Source: Ottowia sp.
Lineage (GTDB): Bacteria; Pseudomonadota; Gammaproteobacteria; Burkholderiales; Burkholderiaceae_C
Direction of reading: 5' to 3'
Assembly: GCA_023228705.1 (NCBI GenBank)
Contig: JALOAS010000011.1
Coordinates: 1-52,758 of the forward strand
DNA length: 52,758 nt
Each line of letters opens with the position of its first letter. Within the stretch, counting starts at the first letter, position 1. The position numbers were made by a program, and so were the translations under genes. The notes beneath the pieces were generated by a model. The model had not been told where the DNA came from. It ran no database searches and saw only the letters and a list, made by a program, of their open reading frames with translations. This document shows, in pieces, positions 17,801 to 28,109 of this stretch.

Positions 17801-17963
17801 CCGTGGCTGCGCCCAGGGCCGCCGCGTTTGCGCCGGAGCTGGGCCAGCTCAACGCGACGGCCACGGCCGTCGCGACCAGCGGGCCGGACGGCAGTGCAGC
17901 CAGCACGCGCCGGCTTGATCCAGCGAGGTTCTTGCAAGCGGTGGGGGCAGTTCTTTTGTCCAT
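14892..17963 (-). CDS. fimV: FimV-like polar hub protein
   Basis: 1023 aa from ATG 17963. FimV proteins are inner-membrane peptidoglycan-binding organisers at the cell pole, needed for type IV pilus assembly in other bacteria. Layout: export signal to about residue 47; the FimV N-terminal domain (VQSALGEPLRAEI); LysM domain about 221-282; a coiled-coil segment about 361-391; a long Ala/Asp-rich linker; one membrane helix about 537-556 (WPIVAILVALLALFGIG); a TPR-like acidic cytoplasmic part with EADIYVEYGHDERAEELLEQ near 643; and the FimV C-terminal helix domain at the end. A longer open frame reaches 18122, but 17963 gives a normal signal peptide. Near residues 878-951 a short acidic motif is repeated four times. 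Confidence 0.9.
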   Translation of the reverse strand: MDKRTAPTACKNLAGSSRRVLAALPSGPLVATAVAVALSWPSSGANAAALGAATVQSALGEPLRAEIQIPQLSSEEASTFSARVASPSAFAGAGISYNTDLSNARVSLERHANGQAYLRITTERPISEPVLGIVIEADWASGQITRDYTVLLDPPKRMDAGTTVQETAAAAPTPAPAAATAPQPPRVGRAEQLRPAKTAATAPERSTPAEAGRAPAQRTRSGAVTIQRGDTASQIAVAHGLQGVSLDQMLLAMLRANPNAFIRGNVNLIRAGAVLQMPSAEDARTVTRADARRMVVAQTDDFRAYRSGLARNVQATQATPGSQSAEGPVEPQVAEAQEAPPEEDRLEISKGGTGTEAAAQAAQSRQISDQAERVAELDRNISELSELEKQLAGEANQAGGASNADTGTAPAAADAPSGPDATTTGANADDAASSAEDSGSTEGKDAEAAAAQGPAEPAPATDDANAQTAADVAADATVTADGAAEGDAVAPQPAPLTTAAAAPADSPDAASQGSNLAIAASLPAEQPASVLDQVAEYRWPIVAILVALLALFGIGRSRRRKTEEPLLDDGPGTGGPFVNVNAAVPAADTAAADLDHEEETRLLMPGTADEEEEEDPEVLAQRLSGAFADTAFPLTTTETESGAVSDLVAEADIYVEYGHDERAEELLEQALQAEPGRAEIYRKLAAIYLRRSDRGALAALSARAAAAPDHAEAAWQAVAAVGRELEPNNPRYQEAGATAAEIPAEALDELQPTRAALDQPFNHQVFWAETEKGSAELASDETEGEDHRYSPTTLDFDVDFEETAPLARKSTAPTAAQLTADDLRKAGADGTPQSVERPPGTHEESLDLDIDFSASGRDGGEADDLKPAADVASFGPAPAADSTLMEFDLDTPATQDMQRAADSTLMDFDPDTPFTQGMQRAADSTLMDFGLDADSTNEPAPAAESTFLDFDLDDPGVGTEESSTAAANGNDDPLATKLALAEEFAAIGDGEGARSMARDVAQSATGALKERADAFLRQLGGKP
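15110..15330 (-). repeat. Four tandem acidic repeats inside fimV
   Basis: The protein segment repeats the motif A-(A/D)-(D/E)-S-T-(L/F)-(M/L)-(D/E)-F-(D/G): ADSTLMEFDLD, ADSTLMDFDPD, ADSTLMDFGLD and AESTFLDFDLD. The first two units are followed by near-identical TP-x-TQ-x-MQRA linkers, and the underlying DNA is also nearly identical between units, pointing to recent duplication. Copy number may vary between strains. Confidence 0.85.
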
Positions 17964-18290
17964 GGTCAACCTGTCAAGCGAAGCGACGAAGCTCCAGCGT
18001 CTGCTGCGGGTGTTTTTGCTGCGGGTATCTGGTGCGGGTGTCTGATACGTAGCGAAATGATACATTACCGTTTCGCGTGCGCGTGGATTCTGCTCGGGTG
18101 AGGTGGATCCGACGGGCCACAAGCGTCGCGCTTGCTTTTGCCGGTGGGCGGCATGGCCTGAGCAAACCCGACATTACCTGAAATGGTTTGTGGTGACAAG
18201 CAGGGCGCTTGGACTTGGGCTCAATTGCCTGCTTCCCATGCGATTTGCCGGCACCCGGGCCCGGCGGTGTGGCGGCCCTGCAACGCGCCA
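17964..18290. promoter_or_regulatory. fimV upstream region with iterated motifs
   Basis: About 330 bp between the glycosyltransferase stop and fimV, with no gene. Reading toward fimV it contains two GTATCA copies (18058-18063 and 18043-18048, 15 bp apart) and then three ACCCGCA copies (18033-18039, 18020-18026, 18005-18011; 13 and 15 bp apart), ending about 42 bp before the ATG. Evenly spaced repeats suggest regulator binding or an iterated leader RNA. I cannot define a -10/-35 pair with confidence. Confidence 0.4.
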
Positions 18291-19094
18291 TCAGGATCCG
18301 GCGGGGGGTGGCCATCCGTCCGCTTTCGACAACCCCGATTGCCAGGCCTGCGCCACCCACGGCGTGGGCTTGATGTAGCCCAGCGGCTTGTTGCGCCGGC
18401 CGGCCAGCGCGTCGTGCGGGTTGACTTCGCCATGGAAGACGACGATGCGCGCGTCGGCAGGGACGAAGGGCGCGCGCCAGTAGTTGCTTGGCCACAGCGG
18501 AATGCACTGGTACTTGAAGCTGGGGCACCAGCCGGCGGGCCAGTAGCCGAGCTTCCCCTGCCGGTGCAGGAAGTGCGAGAGAAAATGCTGCTCGTTGCGG
18601 TGGCCGGCGCGGACCTGCGCCATGTTCTCGCGAAAGTGTGTCAAAACGTCGGCGTGCGCGCCCAGTTCAAACCGGAACACCGAGGAATTGCCGATGATGC
18701 GCTCGCCAAAACGCCAGAAGCGGTGGTAGTCGCGAATGATGAAGAACTCGCCGGCCTGCTCGAAGAAGTCATCCAGGCTGCCGACGATCACCACGTCCAG
18801 GTCCAGGAAGAGGGCGGTCCCGCGCAGCCCGTACAGGTCCGCTTCGAAGACGGTCAGCTTGTTCCAGGCGCCGTCGCGCTGCCCCGGCCGCAGCGGGACA
18901 TCGAGCGGCGGGATGGGCAGGCAGGTCACGCCGACGTCCACGCCGTCGGCGTCGTCGGTCAGGCAGACAAAGTGAAACGGCCCGGACAGGTGCCGGCGGG
19001 CCATGCCGTACAGCCGGTTGACGTATTCGGGACCGTACTTGTCACCCCATTTCATGCACAGGACGTGTCGCGCCCCGGCTGTGGAAGGCGTCAT
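18291..19094 (-). CDS. Putative glycosyltransferase
   Basis: 267 aa. Probable sugar transferase of unknown acceptor. The DxD-type metal/nucleotide-sugar motif is LFLDLDVVIVGSLDDFF (96-112, D98/D100). VFHGEVNPHDAL near the end (about 228) resembles the HFHG-type C-terminal motif of GT8-like enzymes. The N-terminus VLCMKWGDKYGPEYVNRLYG (11-30) is typical of a conserved proteobacterial group of such proteins. It overlaps the yhbY stop by 4 bp, so the two are co-translated. No membrane segment or signal peptide is seen. No polysaccharide gene cluster is nearby. Confidence 0.65.
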   Translation of the reverse strand: MTPSTAGARHVLCMKWGDKYGPEYVNRLYGMARRHLSGPFHFVCLTDDADGVDVGVTCLPIPPLDVPLRPGQRDGAWNKLTVFEADLYGLRGTALFLDLDVVIVGSLDDFFEQAGEFFIIRDYHRFWRFGERIIGNSSVFRFELGAHADVLTHFRENMAQVRAGHRNEQHFLSHFLHRQGKLGYWPAGWCPSFKYQCIPLWPSNYWRAPFVPADARIVVFHGEVNPHDALAGRRNKPLGYIKPTPWVAQAWQSGLSKADGWPPPAGS

Positions 19095-19567
19095 TTGCTG
19101 CGGCCCTTCTTGGTCGATTTTTGTGCGCGGCGTGCTTTTTTTATCTTGCCGCCGGGGGTCAGCCGCTCGTTCCCGAGCACGCGCACCTGGCGCACCTGCG
19201 GGCGCTGGCCGCCGCGCTTGCTGAACTTGACGACCTTGACGGTCCTGGGGCCGGGGCGGCGTTCCGGATCAGGTTCTTCCGGTTGCGGCTCGGTCCTGGG
19301 CCGCCACAGGACCAGAAGCTTGCCTATGTGCTGGACCGCTGCCGCGCCCAGCGCCTCGGCCAGCCGGTTGAGGATCTCCTGGCGCACCTGCCTGTCGTCG
19401 TCGTGAACCCGTATCTTGACCAGGCCGTGCGCGGCAAGCGCCGCGTCGACTTCTTTTTCCACCGCGGGCGAGAGCCCATTGGCACCAATGGTGACCACGG
19501 GGCTGAGGTGGTGTGCGTCGGCGCGCAGCTTCTTGCGCTCGGCGGGTCCCAGTTCTATGCTTGGCAT
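19091..19567 (-). CDS. YhbY-family (CRM domain) RNA-binding protein
   Basis: 158 aa. YhbY/CRM proteins bind pre-50S ribosomal particles or 23S rRNA. The CRM fold covers about residues 8-97, with the glycine loop TIGANGLSPAVEKEVD (26-41). A basic C-terminal tail (about 115-158, ending KKARRAQKSTKKGRSK) is an extra beyond the approx. 97-residue E. coli protein. I chose ATG 19567 (MPSIELGPAERKK) from the family start; ATG 19576 is an alternative. The much longer open frame upstream runs antisense through the Nudix gene and is rejected. It is divergent from the Nudix gene. Confidence 0.85.
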   Translation of the reverse strand: MPSIELGPAERKKLRADAHHLSPVVTIGANGLSPAVEKEVDAALAAHGLVKIRVHDDDRQVRQEILNRLAEALGAAAVQHIGKLLVLWRPRTEPQPEEPDPERRPGPRTVKVVKFSKRGGQRPQVRQVRVLGNERLTPGGKIKKARRAQKSTKKGRSK

Positions 19568-19672
19568 GGGCAGCATTATCGGGCTTTTGTGCAGGCCCAG
19601 GTCGGAGCGGGATGCCCGGGGGGGCCGCAGGGCAAGCCGGCGCCGGGCGGGTGAGAGACAATAGGGACAGAT

Positions 19673-20395
19673 ATGGATGCCCGCGTTGCCCCCGTTGCGC
19701 CGCTGCCCCGGTTTGACCCGCGACAGGTCCCGGTGGTCGCGGTGGATACCCAGTTGCCAGCCGTGCCGCTGCAGCAGCTGCAGCCCACTGCGTTGCGGCG
19801 CCGCTTTGCATCGCCGCCGATCTGGCTGCCGGAGACGCGGATCGAGTTGCCGTTTTCCAGGCGTGGCGCAACCCGAGCGGCGGTCTTGATCGCGCTGGTC
19901 AACCGGCCCGGCGGCCTGTCGGTGCTGCTGACGCAGCGTACCGATTTCCTGCCCACGCATTCCGGGCAGGTGGCCTTCCCGGGCGGCAAGGTCGACGCCA
20001 CGGACCGCGGCGTGCAGGATACCGCGCTGCGCGAGGCGCATGAGGAGATCGGCCTCGCGCCCGCGCGTGTCAACGTCCTGGGCAAGCTGCCGCTGTACGT
20101 GACCGGTTCGCGGTTCGTGATCACGCCGGTGGTCGCGCTGGTGTCCGGGACGTCGGCGCTGCACCCCAATCCCGACGAGGTGGCCGACGTGTTCGAGGTG
20201 CCGCTGTCGTTCCTGATGAACCCGGCGCATCACCGGCACCATCGCCTGCAATGGGACGGCCATGTCCGCGAATGGCTGTCCATGCCGTACCCGGACGATG
20301 TCCAGCGCGCAGGCGGAGGTCCGGTGGTCGAGCGCTTCATCTGGGGTGCGACGGCTGGGATGCTGCGCAACCTGTACCGTTTTCTGGTTGCGTAG
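19673..20395 (+). CDS. CoA pyrophosphatase, Nudix family
   Basis: 240 aa. Nudix hydrolases of the NudL/UPF0035 group split CoA into phosphopantetheine and 3',5'-ADP. The Nudix box runs from G105 to L128 (GKVDATDRG...REAHEEIGL), with the metal-binding glutamates E121, E124 and E125. The CoA-specific upstream motif TQRTDFLPTHSGQVAFPGG (87-105) is also present, with H96. It is divergent from yhbY, with 105 bp between. The CoA-transferase follows 34 bp downstream, a fitting CoA-related pair. Confidence 0.88.
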   Translation: MDARVAPVAPLPRFDPRQVPVVAVDTQLPAVPLQQLQPTALRRRFASPPIWLPETRIELPFSRRGATRAAVLIALVNRPGGLSVLLTQRTDFLPTHSGQVAFPGGKVDATDRGVQDTALREAHEEIGLAPARVNVLGKLPLYVTGSRFVITPVVALVSGTSALHPNPDEVADVFEVPLSFLMNPAHHRHHRLQWDGHVREWLSMPYPDDVQRAGGGPVVERFIWGATAGMLRNLYRFLVA

Positions 20396-20429
20396 CGATG
20401 CTGGCGCAACGAACAGCCGGGATGAGGCA

Positions 20430-21635
20430 ATGAGTGAACAGGCGGCATCGCCCGCCCTGCCGCTGACCGGGCTCAAGGTCGTTGAATTCACGCACATGGT
20501 GATGGGACCGACCTGCGGCCTCGTGCTGGCCGACCTGGGCGCTGAAGTGATCAAGGTCGAACCGCCCGGCGGCGACCGCACGCGCGAATTGCTTGGCGTG
20601 GGTGCGGGGTTCTTTCCGCTGTTCAACCGCAACAAGAAAAGCGTCATGATCGACCTGCGCCATCCGGATGGCGCTGCGGTGGCGCGCGCGCTGGCGGCCA
20701 GCGCCGACGTGGTGACCGAGAATTTCAAGCCCGGCGCCATGGACAAGTACGGGCTGGACTGGACGTCGCTGCACGCGGCCAATGCACGGCTGATCTACGT
20801 CAGCTGCAAGGGCTTCCTGCCCGGGCCGTATGAACACCGCACCGCGCTGGACGAAGTGGTGCAGATGATGGGCGGGCTGGCGTACATGACCGGCCGTCCG
20901 GGCGATCCGCTGCGCGCGGGGTCCAGCGTCAACGACATCATGGGCGGGATGTTTGGCGCCATCGGCGCGCTGGGCGCGCTGGTGCAGCGGGGTGTCACCG
21001 GCCGTGGCCAGCTGGTGCGCAGCGCGCTGTTCGAGAACAACGTGTTCCTGGTCGGCCAGCACATGCTCCAGTACGCGATCACAGGCGCGGCGCCCGACCC
21101 CATGCCGCAGCGCATTTCGCCCTGGGGTCTCTACGACGTGTTCACGGTGGCGGGCGGCGAGCAGATCTTCCTGGCCGCGGTCAGCGACGCGCAGTGGCAG
21201 ACGTTTTGCGAGCTGCTGGGATTTGACGACCTGCAGCGGGATGCGCGCTACGCGAGCAACAACGCACGGGTACGCGCGCGGGCGCAGCTGCTGCCCGAGT
21301 TGCGCCGCCGGCTGGCCGATGTCCCGGCGCGGCGGCTGGCCGAGCTGTTCGAGGGCGCCGGGCTGCCCTTTGCGCCCATACGGCGGCCCGAGGAGTTGTA
21401 TGAGGACACGCACCTGCGCGCCACCGGAGGCCTGGCCGACATCGTCCTCACCGATGGCGAGCGCGCGGGCGAGACCGTGCAGACCACCTTGCTGCCGCTG
21501 AGCCTGGACGAGCGCCGGCTTGGTGTGCGCCAGGGTCCGCCCAGCAAGGGCGCGGACACCGATGCCGTGCTGGCGGCGCTGGGCTATGACGCGAGCCGGA
21601 TCACCGCGTTGCGTTCGGCAGGCGTCGTGGCCTGA
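20430..21635 (+). CDS. Family III CoA-transferase (CaiB/BaiF)
   Basis: 401 aa. Moves CoA between acyl-CoA and free acids. The catalytic aspartate is D169 in SSVNDIMGG, the same number as in formyl-CoA transferase. The N-terminal LKVVEFTHMVMGPTCG and LGAEVIKVEPPGGD motifs are typical. GATGAGGCA precedes the ATG; family similarity starts here although the frame is open upstream. Probably co-transcribed with the Nudix gene. The acid substrate cannot be told from the sequence. Confidence 0.88.
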   Translation: MSEQAASPALPLTGLKVVEFTHMVMGPTCGLVLADLGAEVIKVEPPGGDRTRELLGVGAGFFPLFNRNKKSVMIDLRHPDGAAVARALAASADVVTENFKPGAMDKYGLDWTSLHAANARLIYVSCKGFLPGPYEHRTALDEVVQMMGGLAYMTGRPGDPLRAGSSVNDIMGGMFGAIGALGALVQRGVTGRGQLVRSALFENNVFLVGQHMLQYAITGAAPDPMPQRISPWGLYDVFTVAGGEQIFLAAVSDAQWQTFCELLGFDDLQRDARYASNNARVRARAQLLPELRRRLADVPARRLAELFEGAGLPFAPIRRPEELYEDTHLRATGGLADIVLTDGERAGETVQTTLLPLSLDERRLGVRQGPPSKGADTDAVLAALGYDASRITALRSAGVVA

Positions 21636-21755
21636 CCCCGCCGGCCGGGCCCGCGCAACGGGGTGGATATCCTGCCGCAGCGCAACCCGGAAAAAAAGAT
21701 CCGGGTCGCGCCAGCGGCAACGGTCTGCAGCAGATGGCAGCCAACGATGCGGTCA

Positions 21756-21788
21756 GCCGCCGCGCCTGCCGGCGCAGGTCGCGGCGGC
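21756..21788 (-). terminator. Strong stem-loop downstream of rpoD
   Basis: GCCGCCGCG-CCTGC (21756-21769) pairs with GCAGG-t-CGCGGCGGC (21774-21788) around CGGC: 14 bp with one bulged T. On the minus strand it begins 16 bp after the rpoD stop. No T-run follows, so it may act through Rho or protect the mRNA end. A second hairpin, ACCCGG/CCGGGT around AAAAAAAGAT, is at 21685-21706 and could serve the convergent CoA-transferase gene. Confidence 0.5.
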
Positions 21789-21804
21789 AGGACGCCACAC
21801 CGCG

Positions 21805-24186
<2,382 letters not shown>

Positions 24187-24530
24187 GAAAAATCTCGGGT
24201 GAAGCTGGGAGGCCAGACGCCTGCGGCGTGACTGCTACATGCGCGCTGCGTTTGGCAAACGGGGACAGTTCACGGCCGCGCGCCAGTCCGGACTTGCATG
24301 CGCGCAGGCCATCGTGCCGGCAAGAAAAAAGGGCGAACATTTGGAATGCAGTCCTTGCGGCGGTGGGACCACCCTGGTCCGCAGGGTTGCGCTCGTTTGT
24401 GGCATGGCGCAAATGTTGGTCGATCCGGAGGTGCTGCTGTCGCGCTTGCGGGCACAACTCCCAATTATAGGCAGGGCAAGGGAATTTCAAGGCGTGCGCT
24501 GCGGCATTTTAACGACAGCCCGGCGTCCGT
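24187..24530 (-). promoter_or_regulatory. dnaG-rpoD intergenic region with rpoD promoter
   Basis: 344 bp without a gene. On the minus strand there is a perfect -10 TATAAT (24464-24469) and TTGAAA (24485-24490) 15 bp upstream; shifting to CCTTGA gives 17 bp spacing. Transcription from here would give an untranslated leader of about 270 nt before rpoD. The leader shows no recognisable riboswitch. An internal rpoD promoter downstream of dnaG matches the layout of the enterobacterial macromolecular-synthesis operon. Confidence 0.6.
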
Positions 24531-26330
24531 TCAACGTGGCGCCATGGCGGTAGCGGTGAATTCCTGCAGCAGGGAGCGGTAGAGGCTGAGGTTGCCGGCG
24601 GCCAGTGCTTCGTTCATCCGGTGCTTGAGGTGATGCGGCCGCTCTTGCCGCAAGATGGCTTGCAGCTCCGTGGGATCGGAAGTGATGTCCGCATGCAGCT
24701 TTTCAACTGCATCCACTGCGGCCGCCTCGTGCGCGTGGCCGCGCAGGGCCTCGCGCAGCGCCGCCCAGGGACGGCTGCCGTGCTCGTGCATCTGGCCGTC
24801 AAGCCAGGCAAAGAGCGGCCCCCAGGGTGCTGGCAGGTCGCAGAGCAGCTGCTGGTCGCTGCTGCCGAGCGCCAGCCACAGATCCGGCGCGGTCAGCACG
24901 ATTTGCAGCGCGCGTCGCGCACGCGCCGGCGGTGTGCGCCGCGGCCTTGCACGGGCGGCCGTGGCACGGGCGCCGCGGCCCCATGGCTGGCGCTGCGGGC
25001 CGCGGGGGCTGGCGCCAGTCGATGGCCGGACGCCCTGCGCGCGCCAAAGCGCTTCCAGCTCCGCTGCGCTGATCTGCACACGTACCGCCATCTCGCCCAG
25101 CAGCTGGCGTGCCAGCGCGCCCTCTGGCAGCTGCTGCCACAGGGGACCGGCCTGCGCGGCAAAGCGTGCCCGACCTTCTGCGGTGTGCATGTCGCAATCG
25201 ACGGCAGCGATTTCAAGCAGGAACGCCGACAGCGGCTGTGCCGCCTTGATCTGTTCCGTGAACGCCGCCGCGCCCTGCGTTCGAACGAAGCTGTCCGGAT
25301 CATGCTCCGGGGGCAGGAACAGGAACCGGAAGCTGCGCTTGTCGGCGGCAAAGGGAAGCGAGACCTGCAGCGCCTTGGCCGCAGCCCGGCGGCCGGCGCT
25401 GTCGCCGTCAAAGCTGAAAACAAGGGTGTCTGCCACGCGCGTCAGTTTCTGCAGGTGTTCTGCCGTGCACGCTGTTCCCAGCGTCGCCACCGTGTTGGGC
25501 AGTCCGTGCTGCGCCAGCATGATGACGTCCATGTAGCCTTCGACCACCAGAATCTCGCCTTGGTCGTGCGCAGGCTTGCGCGCCTCGAACAAGCCGTACA
25601 GCTCCCGTCCCTTGTGAAACAGCGGCGTCTCGGGTGAATTCAGGTATTTGGGCTGGCCGTCACCCAGGGCGCGGCCGCCAAAGCCGATGACCCGGCCTCG
25701 CGTATCGCGGATGGGGAACATGAGCCGGCCGCGAAAGCGGTCGTAGCGTCGGCTGCCGTCTTCATCGCTGGCGATGACCAGGCCGGCTTCTACAAGCAGC
25801 GGATCCTGGTAATCGGGAAACACGCTGGCCAGCCCGTGCCAGCCTTCTGCGGCCCAGCCCAGGCCAAACCGGCGCGCGGTCTGCCCCGTGATGCCGCGCG
25901 ACTTGAGGTAGGCAATGGCCTGGTCGGACGTCTTCAGCTGCCGGTAGTAGGCCGCGCCGGCCTGCGTCAGCACCTCGCCCAGCGTGCTGCGCCTCGTGCG
26001 CGCGGCCTGCGCGGCCTCGCGGTCCCGGCTGCCGCCGTCATCGGGCACGGCCACGCCCAGGCTTTGCGCCAGGTCGTGGACAACCTCGAGGAAATCAGCG
26101 CCAGTGTGGGCCATCAGAAAGCCGATGGCGTTGCCTGTGCTGTCGCAGCCAAAGCAGTGGTAGAACTGCTTGCTCGGGCTCACCGAGAAAGACGCGGTCT
26201 TTTCCGAATGAAACGGACACAGGCCCCAGAAATCGGCGCCTTTTTTCTTCAGTGGCACGTACTGGCCAATGACCTCCACGATGTCCGTGCGTGCCAGGAG
26301 ATCTTCTATGAAATGCTGGGGGATTGCCAC
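24531..26330 (-). CDS. dnaG: DNA primase
   Basis: 599 aa from GTG 26330. Makes RNA primers for DNA replication. The N-terminal CHC2 zinc ribbon has C38, H41, C59 and C62 (LCPFH...YHCFGC). The TOPRIM core contains EILVVEGYMDVIML, VATLGTA and VFSFDGDSAGRRAA. The low-similarity C-terminus is the DnaB-interacting part. GTG was chosen because the family starts MAIPQHFIEDLLARTDIVE here; the upstream 40 codons are not family-like and overlap the divergent gene. rpsU, often just upstream, is absent. Confidence 0.95.
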   Translation of the reverse strand: MAIPQHFIEDLLARTDIVEVIGQYVPLKKKGADFWGLCPFHSEKTASFSVSPSKQFYHCFGCDSTGNAIGFLMAHTGADFLEVVHDLAQSLGVAVPDDGGSRDREAAQAARTRRSTLGEVLTQAGAAYYRQLKTSDQAIAYLKSRGITGQTARRFGLGWAAEGWHGLASVFPDYQDPLLVEAGLVIASDEDGSRRYDRFRGRLMFPIRDTRGRVIGFGGRALGDGQPKYLNSPETPLFHKGRELYGLFEARKPAHDQGEILVVEGYMDVIMLAQHGLPNTVATLGTACTAEHLQKLTRVADTLVFSFDGDSAGRRAAAKALQVSLPFAADKRSFRFLFLPPEHDPDSFVRTQGAAAFTEQIKAAQPLSAFLLEIAAVDCDMHTAEGRARFAAQAGPLWQQLPEGALARQLLGEMAVRVQISAAELEALWRAQGVRPSTGASPRGPQRQPWGRGARATAARARPRRTPPARARRALQIVLTAPDLWLALGSSDQQLLCDLPAPWGPLFAWLDGQMHEHGSRPWAALREALRGHAHEAAAVDAVEKLHADITSDPTELQAILRQERPHHLKHRMNEALAAGNLSLYRSLLQEFTATAMAPR

Positions 26331-26398
26331 GCGGTGATTGTCGCGCAAGCGTGGCGTCCGGTGGGCTAATATGTGGGCATCTGAATGGAGGCCACGCC

Positions 26399-28042
26399 AT
26401 GACCCGCATTTTTGACGCAGACCTGCCGCGTACCGAAGCGAACTTTGCACCGCTCACGCCGCTCATGTTCCTGGAGCGCGCTGCCGACGTATATCCCGAC
26501 CGGACGGCGATCATCCACGGGGAGCTGCGGCAAACCTGGCAGGAGACGGGACGGCGCTGTCGCTGCCTGGCCAGCGCGCTGCAGCGGCGGGGCATTGCCA
26601 AGAACGATACGGTGGCCGTGATGCTGCCCAACACGCCGGCGATGGTCGAGGTGCATTTTGGCGTGCCCATGGCGGGAGCCGTGCTCAACACGCTGAACAT
26701 CCGCCTGGACGCCGCCACGGTGGCGTTCATGCTCGACCATGGCGAAGCCAGCGCCATCATTGTCGACCCGGAGTTTGCAGACACCGTTGCCGCGGCACTG
26801 GCGCTGCGGCAGCGGGAGCAGCCCATCCTGGTCGTTGATGCCGAAGACCCCGTCTACGGCAGCGGCCGGCGCATCGGCAGCCTGACCTACGAGGAACTGG
26901 TTGCCGAAGGCGACCCCGAATTCGACTGGGTCTGGCCGTCCGACGAATGGGACGCGATCAGCCTGAACTACACCTCCGGCACCACGGGCAACCCCAAGGG
27001 CGTTGTCTACCACCACCGCGGCGCCGCCATCAACGCCGTCTCCAACGTGCTGGACTGGGACATTCCCAAGCACCCGGTCTACCTGTGGACGTTGCCCATG
27101 TTCCATTGCAACGGCTGGTGCTTTCCCTGGACCATCGCGGCGCGTGCCGGCGTCAATGTCTGCCTGCGCAAGGTCGAGGTGCAGGCCATGTTTGACGCGA
27201 TGCGCACGCATGGCGTCACGCACTACTGCGGCGCGCCCGTCGTGCACAGCCTGCTGGTCAATGCGCCCGACGCGATGAAGGCAGGCGTGCCCCAGGGGAT
27301 CAAGTGCATGGTCGCTGGTGCGGCGCCGCCCGCGGCCATGATCGAAGGCATGGAAGCGCTGGGCTTTGACCTGACGCACGTCTATGGCCTGACGGAAACC
27401 TACGGCCCGGCAACCGTGTGCGCCAAGCAGGAAGACTGGGCCGACAAGAGCATCAGCGAACGCGCGGCGCTGAATGCGCGCCAGGGCGTGCGCTATCACA
27501 TGCAGCGCGATGCCCGCGTGCACGACCCCGAAACCATGATTCCGACACCGCTGGACGGCCAGACCATGGGCGAGATCATGTTCCGGGGCAACATTGTCAT
27601 GAAGGGCTACCTCAAGAACCCGCAGGCAACGCAGGAGGCGCTGGCCGGCGGCTGGTTCCATTCGGGCGACCTGGCGGTGCAGGAGGCCGACGGCTACCTC
27701 AAGATCAAGGACCGCAGCAAGGACGTCATCATCTCCGGCGGCGAGAACATCTCGTCCATAGAGGTCGAGGACGTGCTGTACCGGCATCCGGCGGTTCTGG
27801 CGGCAGCCGTGGTGGCGCGGCCCGACGAGAAGTGGGGCGAGACGCCCTGCGCGTTTGTCGAGCTCAAGGCGGGTGCCGACGTCAGCGAAGCCGACATCGT
27901 TGCGCACTGCCGCCAGGCGCTGCCCGGGTTCAAGGTGCCGCGGACGGTGGTTTTTGGCGAGCTGCCCAAGACCAGCACCGGCAAGATACAGAAATTCGAG
28001 CTGCGCCAGCGCGCCAGGTCGAGCACGGCAATCGACGTGTAA
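26399..28042 (+). CDS. Acyl-CoA synthetase (AMP-forming)
   Basis: 547 aa. Activates a carboxylic acid to its acyl-CoA via acyl-AMP. The P-loop is YTSGTTGNPKG (about 191-201). The GLTETYGPAT motif is near 330, the hinge KDRSKDVIISGGENISSIEVE near 437-457, and the adenylation lysine in TSTGKIQKFE near the C-terminus. It resembles the AlkK/DmdB-type group handling medium- and short-chain acids, but substrate is not settled. GGAGG lies 8 bp before ATG 26399. It is divergent from dnaG with 68 bp between; TAATAT at 26367-26372 is a possible -10 without a good -35. Confidence 0.88.
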   Translation: MTRIFDADLPRTEANFAPLTPLMFLERAADVYPDRTAIIHGELRQTWQETGRRCRCLASALQRRGIAKNDTVAVMLPNTPAMVEVHFGVPMAGAVLNTLNIRLDAATVAFMLDHGEASAIIVDPEFADTVAAALALRQREQPILVVDAEDPVYGSGRRIGSLTYEELVAEGDPEFDWVWPSDEWDAISLNYTSGTTGNPKGVVYHHRGAAINAVSNVLDWDIPKHPVYLWTLPMFHCNGWCFPWTIAARAGVNVCLRKVEVQAMFDAMRTHGVTHYCGAPVVHSLLVNAPDAMKAGVPQGIKCMVAGAAPPAAMIEGMEALGFDLTHVYGLTETYGPATVCAKQEDWADKSISERAALNARQGVRYHMQRDARVHDPETMIPTPLDGQTMGEIMFRGNIVMKGYLKNPQATQEALAGGWFHSGDLAVQEADGYLKIKDRSKDVIISGGENISSIEVEDVLYRHPAVLAAAVVARPDEKWGETPCAFVELKAGADVSEADIVAHCRQALPGFKVPRTVVFGELPKTSTGKIQKFELRQRARSSTAIDV

Positions 28043-28043
28043 G

Positions 28044-28075
28044 CCGCCGCAAGCCGGCGTGACACTTGGCGGCGG
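28044..28075. terminator. Bulged stem-loop between convergent genes
   Basis: CCGCCG-CAAG... (28044-28053) pairs with ...CTTG-CGGCGG (28065-28075), with a single bulged base. It lies directly after the acyl-CoA synthetase stop and about 35 bp from the end of the LuxR gene. It can fold in either transcript. No T-run is present. Confidence 0.45.
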
Positions 28076-28109
28076 GAAGCCGCGCCGCGCGCTGGCTCTG
28101 CACAAAACG

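Noticed and set aside
19568..20782. 405-codon N-terminal extension of the yhbY frame
   Set aside because: It runs antisense to the Nudix gene, which has a complete Nudix box; the CRM domain starts at 19567.
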